NCBI RefSeq assembly: GCF_041734735.1
Contig: NC_134891.1
Coordinates: 13,767,078-13,831,077, forward strand
DNA from: Babylonia areolata
Lineage: Eukaryota; Mollusca; Gastropoda; Neogastropoda; Buccinidae
Direction: 5' to 3'
DNA: 64,000 bases
In this document: positions 57,478-64,000 of the stretch, piece after piece
Layout of the letters: the number at the start of each line of letters is the position of its first letter
Numbering within the stretch: position 1 is the first letter of the stretch
Notes under the pieces: generated by a model
What the model was told of the DNA's origin: nothing
The model's input: the letters and a program-made list of their open reading frames with translations, nothing else
The model's database searches: none
Made by a program: the position numbers and the translations under genes

Positions 57478-57941
57478 AGGAGAGTGACCTGCCCATGGAT
57501 AACGTCAAGCAGCAGGAACAAACAGCTCTGCCATAAAATAATATCTTTTAACTGTTATTGTTTTCTTTTTAATATCATCATTCATCTGTGTTTTGGTGAC
57601 GTGAAATCGGAGTTTTTTGTGCGGTGGATTCGGTAGGAGAGTGCTACAAGGTCCATTTGTGCGTCGACCTGTGTTCGTGGCTGTACTTCAGCCATTGTAC
57701 CGGCGGCCTCTTTAGGAGCGGTGCTCTTCTACCAGAATATTACACGCCACGATTAACACGAAGCCGAAATCAGTATTTACTTTGTTCTTTGTGTGTTAAC
57801 CCCTTTTTTTTTTCTTTTTTTTTCCCAAACCCTTTTGGGTTTGTTATAGAATTTTTTTATTTTTTTTTAAACCTGAATATGACGTCTTGCAGTGACGTAA
57901 CTGGATGAGGCGACGTCGTCTATACAGTTTGCGTCATTATT

Positions 57942-59198
57942 ATGATGGAATTTAAATGGGGAAAGAATGAACAACATCTGACAGTAACCACTCCAAAACA
58001 AGTACATCTCAAGTATCAACAATCATCCTTTTCACCTGATCAGTTAAACACAGAAGAACGGTTTCTTGTTTTATTAAAAGATTCGGGAAATGACTCTCTC
58101 CAGTTGCGACATTTATATCCACATTACCATAAAAAAGCCATCCAGTCTGTAGTTGGAGAGGTGGAATCTGTAACAAAACTGAGAAATAATAGTTTTTACG
58201 TCCAGTGTAAAAACGAGAGACAGCGTAAGAAGTTGTTACAGACGCAAAGCATCGCAGGCATTTCTGTCTTAGCTTCAAAACCTGACCCGAAAACAGTGGG
58301 AATAGTTTTCCGAGAAGTTGACACCAGCTTTCTTTCCACTATACCTATTGTGAGCGACAGTCGGAAAATCCATTTGAAAAACGGGAGACCAGCGACAGTG
58401 ATAACATTCAAACTTCATGACCTTCCAGAAAAACTAAGCTTTGAAAATGTCCATTTAAAAATATATCCATATTGTTCTCCAGTCGTAAGATGTACTTTTT
58501 GTCAATTGTTACATCACACTAAAAAATATTGTTCCAGCAGTACTCATCGATGCAGCAGATGTGGACAGTCGTCTCATTCTCGAGACAAATGTACTGCTGA
58601 AAGGTTTTGTTGGAACTGCAAGGGAGACCATTCAGCTGCTTTCCATGGATGTCCGGCCAAAATCGTCGCAAGAGAAGCGAATAAACTGAAATCTAAAACT
58701 TACATTTCATTTCAAGAAGCACTTCGACAGGCAAGGTTGAATACGAATCAAAATGTGTGCGAAAAAAAGAAATCATATGCAGAAGTTGTTAAAGCTTATC
58801 ATAAACTGTGTTCCAAGTCTACACAGACAGATGTACATTATGACAGTGTGTCAACACAGACTGAGGTCTTTGATGGAAAATTAATGTTGAAAAATGTATA
58901 TGATAATTACACGGTATCATCAGAACGTAAAACTTCCGGTCTACATGACGTCCATTTGTCATCTGCAACAAAACCTGATCTTCACAACAACCACCTGCCA
59001 TCATCATCTGAGGAGACATTACCTATTCTACATGACGACCACCCGACATTGTCACCTAAGGAGACATCATCTGGTTTGCAAGACGGTCATCTGACATTGT
59101 CATCGGAGGAGACATCACTTGATCTACATGAATATTTTCTGAAATCGTCATCAGAGGAGCCATCACCTGTTCTCCACAATGACCATGACATCATCTGA
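57942..59198 (+). CDS. I-group LINE ORF1, zinc-knuckle RNA-binding protein
   Basis: 418 codons. An N-terminal RRM-like half (KAIQSVVGEVESVTKLRNNS, FYVQCKNERQRKKLL) is followed by knuckles CTFCQLLHHTKKYC, CSRCGQSSHSRDKC and CWNCKGDHSAAFHGC at about residues 188-245, then SFQEALRQAR and KSYAEVVK. Those two blocks parallel SFFEARKQVE and ASYASVV in the ORF1 at 26070. The tail is made of 16-residue repeats (LHDDHLTSSSEETS-like). The repeat continues past 59198 in another frame to about 59529, so the stop at 59198 reflects a small length change inside the repeat. Confidence 0.88.
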   Translation: MMEFKWGKNEQHLTVTTPKQVHLKYQQSSFSPDQLNTEERFLVLLKDSGNDSLQLRHLYPHYHKKAIQSVVGEVESVTKLRNNSFYVQCKNERQRKKLLQTQSIAGISVLASKPDPKTVGIVFREVDTSFLSTIPIVSDSRKIHLKNGRPATVITFKLHDLPEKLSFENVHLKIYPYCSPVVRCTFCQLLHHTKKYCSSSTHRCSRCGQSSHSRDKCTAERFCWNCKGDHSAAFHGCPAKIVAREANKLKSKTYISFQEALRQARLNTNQNVCEKKKSYAEVVKAYHKLCSKSTQTDVHYDSVSTQTEVFDGKLMLKNVYDNYTVSSERKTSGLHDVHLSSATKPDLHNNHLPSSSEETLPILHDDHPTLSPKETSSGLQDGHLTLSSEETSLDLHEYFLKSSSEEPSPVLHNDHDII

Positions 59199-59505
59199 AA
59201 ATGCTTCACGTGTTCTACACGATGACCACCTGACGTCGTCATCTGTAAAGACATCATCGGGTATACATGAAAGCCTTCCAACAGCATCACCTCAGCAGAC
59301 ATTACATAATCTACATGACGACCACCTGACGGCGCCAACTGGGGAGACAACTCCTGATACACATGACCACCACCTGCCGTCATCATCAGAACAGTCATCA
59401 CTTAGTCCACATGAATACATAACATCACGATCTAAGCAGTCATCACCTAGTCTGTATGACGACCACCAGACGTCGCCATCTGGGGAGACAACACCCATGC
59501 TCCCT
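58945..59505 (+). repeat. 48-bp coding minisatellite in ORF1 tail
   Basis: About twelve diverged copies of a 48-bp unit encode L-H-D-D-H-L-T-S-S-S-E-E-T-S-x-x. Units such as LHDDHPTLSPKETSSG, LQDGHLTLSSEETSLD and LHDDHLTAPTGETTPD are evident. Confidence 0.9.
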
Positions 59506-59529
59506 TCTGGGATAGTGATTGTCAAATAA

Positions 59530-61970
59530 TATCTCATCCTGACTTTGTTGAAAATATTGTTGATTCATCGTTGCATTTACTTAACGATGGGAGGATTACA
59601 CGTATCCCAGATGTGGCTCATCATAGAGCATCGGCACTTGACCTAACCTTCATATCACCATCTCTAGCTTTAACAGTACAGTGGGATACTGGGGATGATC
59701 CACTAGGCAGTGATCATGTGCCAATCACACTGTCTTTTAAGGATTGTAATATATCTAAATACAGCGGAGAAGACGAAATCCCAAAATTCAATTACAAATA
59801 TGCAAACTGGGAAACATTTCAAAACTATCTTACGAACATTTCTGAAAGTGAAATTTTTTGTGAAGATTTAAATGTTTTTTATAACAACTTTCAAAAATTA
59901 ATTATTGGAGCTGCTGAAATAGCAATTCCCAAAAAAGGTTCAAAGAGGAGTGACATTTTTTCTGGAAATGTTTGGTGGAATGATGCATGTGCGGAGGCTG
60001 TAAATACAAAGAAACTAGCATACCTAACATGGTTGAAACTCAGAAAAGTACGTGATGAAGATGTAAAAGAAGCCGCTCATAAAGAAATGTGTTACACAAA
60101 AATCAAGGCGAATAGAATCATAGCCCGAGAAAAAAGACAATACTGGTCACAATTCTGTTTGAATGAAGTATCTGAAGTATCTGACCATAAGGATATGAAG
60201 AAAGTGTGGGCCAAAATGAAAGAAATGAAATCAGGCATTGTTCTCCAAGACTATCCTATTAAAACAAAAGATAAAGAGTTTCTGTCCCCTCAAGAGAAGG
60301 CTGAAGAATTTGTTTGTATGTATTCTAAAACAGGCAGTGTAGATAGTTTGTCAACTAAACAAAAGACTTTAAGAGAGGAAGAAGAAATCAGTGACAAATA
60401 TAGAGATCCTACCCCACAAAATGATAATACAATCAATTCGGCAATAACTTTACATGAGGTAAAGAACGCTATTCATTTGTTGAGTAACAAAAATGTGTCA
60501 GTTGGTAAGGATGTAGTATCTTACACCATGTTAAACCATTTGCCAGAAAACTGGTTGATTATATTACATACATTATTTCAAAAGTGCTGGGAATGTGGAC
60601 AAATCCCTGAGGTATGGAAAACTTCCATTGTAACTCCTGTATTAAAACAGAGTAAACCTCGAACAGAAGCTTCGAGTTATAGACCTATTTCGGTTACCTC
60701 CCACGTTGGGAAAGTCATGGAGAAAATTGTAAATATTAGAATGGTGTATTACTGTGACAAAAATAACATAATTCCGTCAGCTCAAACTGGATTCCGGAAA
60801 GGAAGATCTACAATTGATCATCTGACCCGTCTCACTACCCAAATTAAAAAACAGTTTTCTAAGCGAAAAAGTATCCTTGCGTCCTTCTTCGATCTTACTA
60901 AAGCTTATGACCGAGTGTGGCATAGCAGACTGTTATTTAAGCTGAAACAAATTGGTCTGTCGGGTCATGTTTATGACTATGTTAAATCCTTTTTAAGTGG
61001 GAGATATATAGTGGCAAAAGTGGGAGTAACTTTATCAACCTCTAGGCCTATAAACATGGGAATCCCGCAGGGTTCCATTATTTCTCCATTGTTGTTCAAC
61101 ATTATGCTTTATGATTTACATACATGTTTTTCATCATCTACCAAGCTGGCTCAATATGCTGATGATATTGCTATATGGATTCAGACATCCTTGAGGAAAA
61201 GGACAAGCCTACATTACATAAATTATGTACAGAAACATTTTCAGGGTGAACTCGATAGACTGAGTAGCTATATGCAATCTAATGGTTTTGAGTTTTCTGT
61301 AGAAAAAACACATTTGATCCTCTTTAATAATGGTTATAATCCCAGCAAACTACCACGTTTTTTTTTAGGAGGACGTGAAATATTTTTCAAGTCGGAAATC
61401 AAATTTCTTGGGATCCTATTTACTTCAAAACTAAACTGGAAGAAACACATTGATTCAATGGTGACTAAAGCAGTTAAAAGTTTAAATTTCTTAAAAATTG
61501 TAAGTCACTCTCCTTGGGGACAAGACTCCAAAATTCTTTTACATTTAGCGACATCTCTCGTAAGATCAAGATTGACCTACGGTCAAGAAATTTTCTTTTC
61601 TGCCCCGCCGACGTTCCTAAAGAAGCTGCGAATAATTGACAGTAAAGCTGTGAAACTGGCTTTAGGGGTACCTGTGCATACTAAGACCTCAGAAGCCTAT
61701 AAGCTTGCGGGTATTCTACCACTAGATGAAATCAGAAAATTAAGTTCTGCTAAATATATTGTGAGATGTACAGCAGTGGATGATTTTGAGGAATTAAATA
61801 TTAGGTCTGATATTGATTTTCCAAAAAATGCACAAAATAATTCAAATCTACAAACCATTCGCACATATGTTTCAGATATTTTAAATTCTTCAGACATTGA
61901 TTTGCATGATATGGCACCTCGTGTTCTGGTGCCACCTGTCCCTCCCTGGGAGTTAACAGACCAATTCTGA
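59530..61970 (+). pseudogene. I-group LINE ORF2: endonuclease C-terminus and reverse transcriptase
   Basis: The clean frame from Met 59571 has 799 codons and is open slightly upstream. It begins inside the endonuclease (LLNDGRITRIPD, ALDLTFISPSL, GSDHVPITL), so the N-terminal endonuclease with its N/E/GDFN motifs is deleted. RT has SYRPISVTSHVGKVMEKI, motif A FFDLTKAYDRVW (about residue 439), GIPQGSIISPLLFN and motif C YADDIAIW (about 529), all catalytic Asp present. The frame stops at ELTDQF just where RNase H should begin. Confidence 0.88.
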
Positions 61971-62227
61971 GCTTAGCTCTCAGACTATTATCAAATTCAT
62001 TACGGACCAAGTATTGTTCTAATGTCAAGTGTATATGCTTTAATAACCTGACAATTGAGCATATAATTTTTCACTGTAGCTTGATGAAGCCTTTTGTACA
62101 CGAAAGTGTGTCTTCACAAGTGACTGAGAACGTTGATGTTTTTGACTTTTTGCATTCATTATCAGTTGTTTCGCTTGTCAGTTTAACGACTTCTCTTTTA
62201 CGAAGTCCTTTAAGTAATTTCCTGTAA
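61971..62227 (+). pseudogene. I-group LINE ORF2 C-terminal Cys/His end
   Basis: In a second frame: RPILSLALRLLSNSLRTKYC, VKCICFNNLTIEHIIFHC (C-x-C...H...C), ending FL-stop at 62227. This is the segment that normally follows RNase H; the RNase H domain itself is missing. Confidence 0.75.
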
Positions 62228-62462
62228 CTGTATTTAGAGGGTTTTTTTTGTTTGTTTGTTTGTTTGTTTGTTTTGTTTTTCTTTCAAATTTCACCCACAT
62301 TTTTACCCTCATTTGCCCAGTTTCCCCAAACCCTCCTTTCATCCACATCTCCCACCCCTTCTAACCGATAATACTCAGATGTATTCATAAATACTTTTAC
62401 AAAATGTCTTCAATCACCGATATGTGTGACGGGACATTAAACAAAAATTCCTTCCTTCCTTC

Positions 62463-62474
62463 CTTGGGTATATC
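62463..62474. repeat. Right copy of 12-bp target-site duplication
   Basis: CTTGGGTATATC, as at 57466-57477. Confidence 0.9.
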
Positions 62475-64000
62475 TGTGCACGCTACACGTATGCTTATAC
62501 AGCCGCTTATTTCTTGTGTCTCGATCTCTTGTCATTGGCATACTTCTGACATCATCACTTGAGCTGATGGAAGTTTTTATTCCCTTGGCACATATATGTA
62601 TTCATTTTCATAAATTCATCCCTACCTTGCTTTTGGAGGACGACTGCACTCACAAAAATAAAATAAAATAATAATAGCCTCATTCACGCCTGAATGTATG
62701 CTCCTTCACATTTCAGTAGTGGCTGGTCCTTAGGGATCCACACACACCCCCTTCACACCCACAGGGCTAAGAATGCCTCTCTTGGTGCAAGGACGGACAA
62801 GGCAACCCAACTCATTTGCCTGCAACAATCACCCATAAGGCTGGAGATGCACAAGGAAGGATGAGGCAGTCCAACTTAGAGGTGCCACTCTGGACACACA
62901 TGCCTTTCATTCCTTCCAAGTTTGTAAGGCATCCCTTCTTTCTCCCCTTGCCTACAACAACCCTTGGTTTGCACCACTGTGATTGTGACAAAAGCTCCAC
63001 ACAGGCCCTACATCCTAGCCAGCCTTCCCATGAAGAGGTGTCTATCTTGCCTTACAAGTTTTAGCGGACCCAAAAACTGCCCACTGGGCAGGAGACAATC
63101 ACCCTCAGTCCATCTCTTCTACTCCTCTCTAGTAGCAGAAGGCCTGGGTCATAATTGTTTTCCTCTGCATTTGGGAGAAAGGCATATTGACGAGGACAGA
63201 TGCGTCCCACAAAGCACAACGAACCGTCCATTAGCCACAGGGGTGTACCTTTCTGCCCACTCATACCAGCACGGCAGATGCCGCATTCAAGCACATCAGT
63301 TCACCCCATCACCTTGCTTGAACACAAATCCAGCATCAACGTCTCAAACAATTGGCGTTTGAAAGCACTTTCTGCACTTAGTCTTCCCTGCCCGATCCTT
63401 TCGGCCTCTACACACAACCACTGCTGTGGTTACAGATGGCCATTCCTCCTCAAGCACTGTCTTTCCAATGAGACACTTCCAGAGGTTTCTTGCCTAGGCA
63501 GGCTATCCCATCATGGAGCCCCAGCCTTCGGTCAAGGGCCTGTCAGAGGATGACTTTGTTGTCACTTCGGAAGCAAGCACCATGTCTTTCTGACACACGG
63601 TTGCACCACAAGACCCTGTCAACTCTTTCCGGCTTCCTTACATTGCAACATAATCTGCATGGTGAACACCTTCGTCCTTGAAGCACACAGCAGCTGTTTC
63701 CTGATTTACCCATGCTGATTGGTGTCCTCCTAGGAACAGTATATGATAATCAGCCGTGTACGACAGTCTCCATCAGAACAGCAGAGGAGGCATCTGCTGT
63801 CCAGTCTATTCGGGCTGGAATTCAATTATACAATTTATAGTAGAGAGTGTTTTGCCCAAGTTGCATCCCCGGTCCCCCAATCAAGAGGGCCTTAGGACTC
63901 ATCATTGGGACGGTTCCCAAAGGCTACTTAGGCCTAAGGCTACAGCACTAAGTCCCAGTGCAATTTGACTTCTAGTCTGAGAGACATAGTCATTCATGAA
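62475..64000. other. Unassigned C-rich sequence to window end
   Basis: From about 62,700 the plus strand is C-rich with Ser/Pro/Thr/His-rich short frames in all phases, somewhat like the composition of the DIRS gag-like regions. No motif was recognised and no long frame exists. It could be a decayed retroelement. Confidence 0.35.

Larger units (their letters stand above)
57478..62462 (+). mobile_element. I-group LINE (second family), both ends present but internally deleted
   Basis: 4,985 bp between 12-bp target duplications, with a TTCC-repeat 3' tail (about 62,448-62,462). It has a 5' untranslated region, ORF1 with three zinc knuckles, a minisatellite, a partial endonuclease, complete RT, and a C-terminal Cys/His end without RNase H. 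Presence of both termini plus internal losses marks it as a deletion derivative. It differs from the 25156 family in sequence and tail. Confidence 0.88.
43660..64000 (+). other. Start of the next CAMSAP intron (at least 20.3 kb)
   Basis: Begins with gtgagt at 43660. No later CKK exon was recognised, so the window appears to end inside it. It contains the elements listed below. Confidence 0.6.

Noticed and set aside
58945-59505. CRISPR-like array
   Set aside because: Units are contiguous and coding, without spacers, in an animal genome.

Overview
The window is nuclear DNA of an animal, most probably a gastropod mollusc. The evidence is spliced host exons, RNase H-bearing I-group LINEs, L2 and L1-Tx1 LINEs, DIRS-like tyrosine-recombinase retrotransposons, piggyBac relics, and two tRNA-derived SINE families that I remember as abundant in marine snails. 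That last point is recollection, not a search.

One host gene is clear: a CAMSAP/Patronin-family microtubule minus-end protein on the + strand. Exons lie at 2658-2989 (coiled coil plus basic tail), 16405-16473 (short linker) and 43541-43659 (start of the CKK domain). Donor and acceptor phases agree across both complete introns (phase 1 each). The rest of the CKK domain is not in the window, so the next intron runs at least to 64000. The introns are 13.4 kb, 27.1 kb and more than 20 kb. Almost everything else recognisable is transposable-element debris inside them.

Layout: 1-740 unassigned coding-like patch; 3108-4806 L2 LINE (-); 5326-9800 LINE 'A1' (-) carrying a 5'-truncated I-group LINE (6014-8059) with a 47-bp target duplication; 10290-11860 L1-Tx1 LINE (-); 11911-12987 piggyBac-type TTAA element; 13050-14650 Ty3/gypsy fossil (-); 18210-19925 L1-Tx1 (-); 19945-32655 a three-level nest (L2 holding a DIRS-like fossil, which holds a 6.0-kb full-length I-group LINE); 33070-34400 L2 (-); 34800-40830 second DIRS-like fossil; 43248-43384 SINE-A; 43797-45565 piggyBac relic with transposase fragments; 45895-47353 LINE 3' end (+); 47420-51610 LINE 'A2' (-) holding SINE-A and a SINE-B that itself holds an RTE LINE; 52015-54520 second copy of the I-group LINE; 55078-56780 DIRS gag-like fragments; 57478-62462 an I-group LINE with target duplication, internal deletions and a 48-bp minisatellite; 62475-64000 unassigned.

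No new biochemical system is evident. The observations most worth checking are: two copies of one I-group LINE sharing loss of the first catalytic Asp of reverse transcriptase; the same right-end architecture in two unrelated DIRS-like families, each with a consensus splice-donor sequence at the same place; paired subterminal palindromes in two piggyBac-type elements; and a LINE deletion derivative still bounded by a clean target duplication. Nested target duplications allow the order of several insertions to be read directly.
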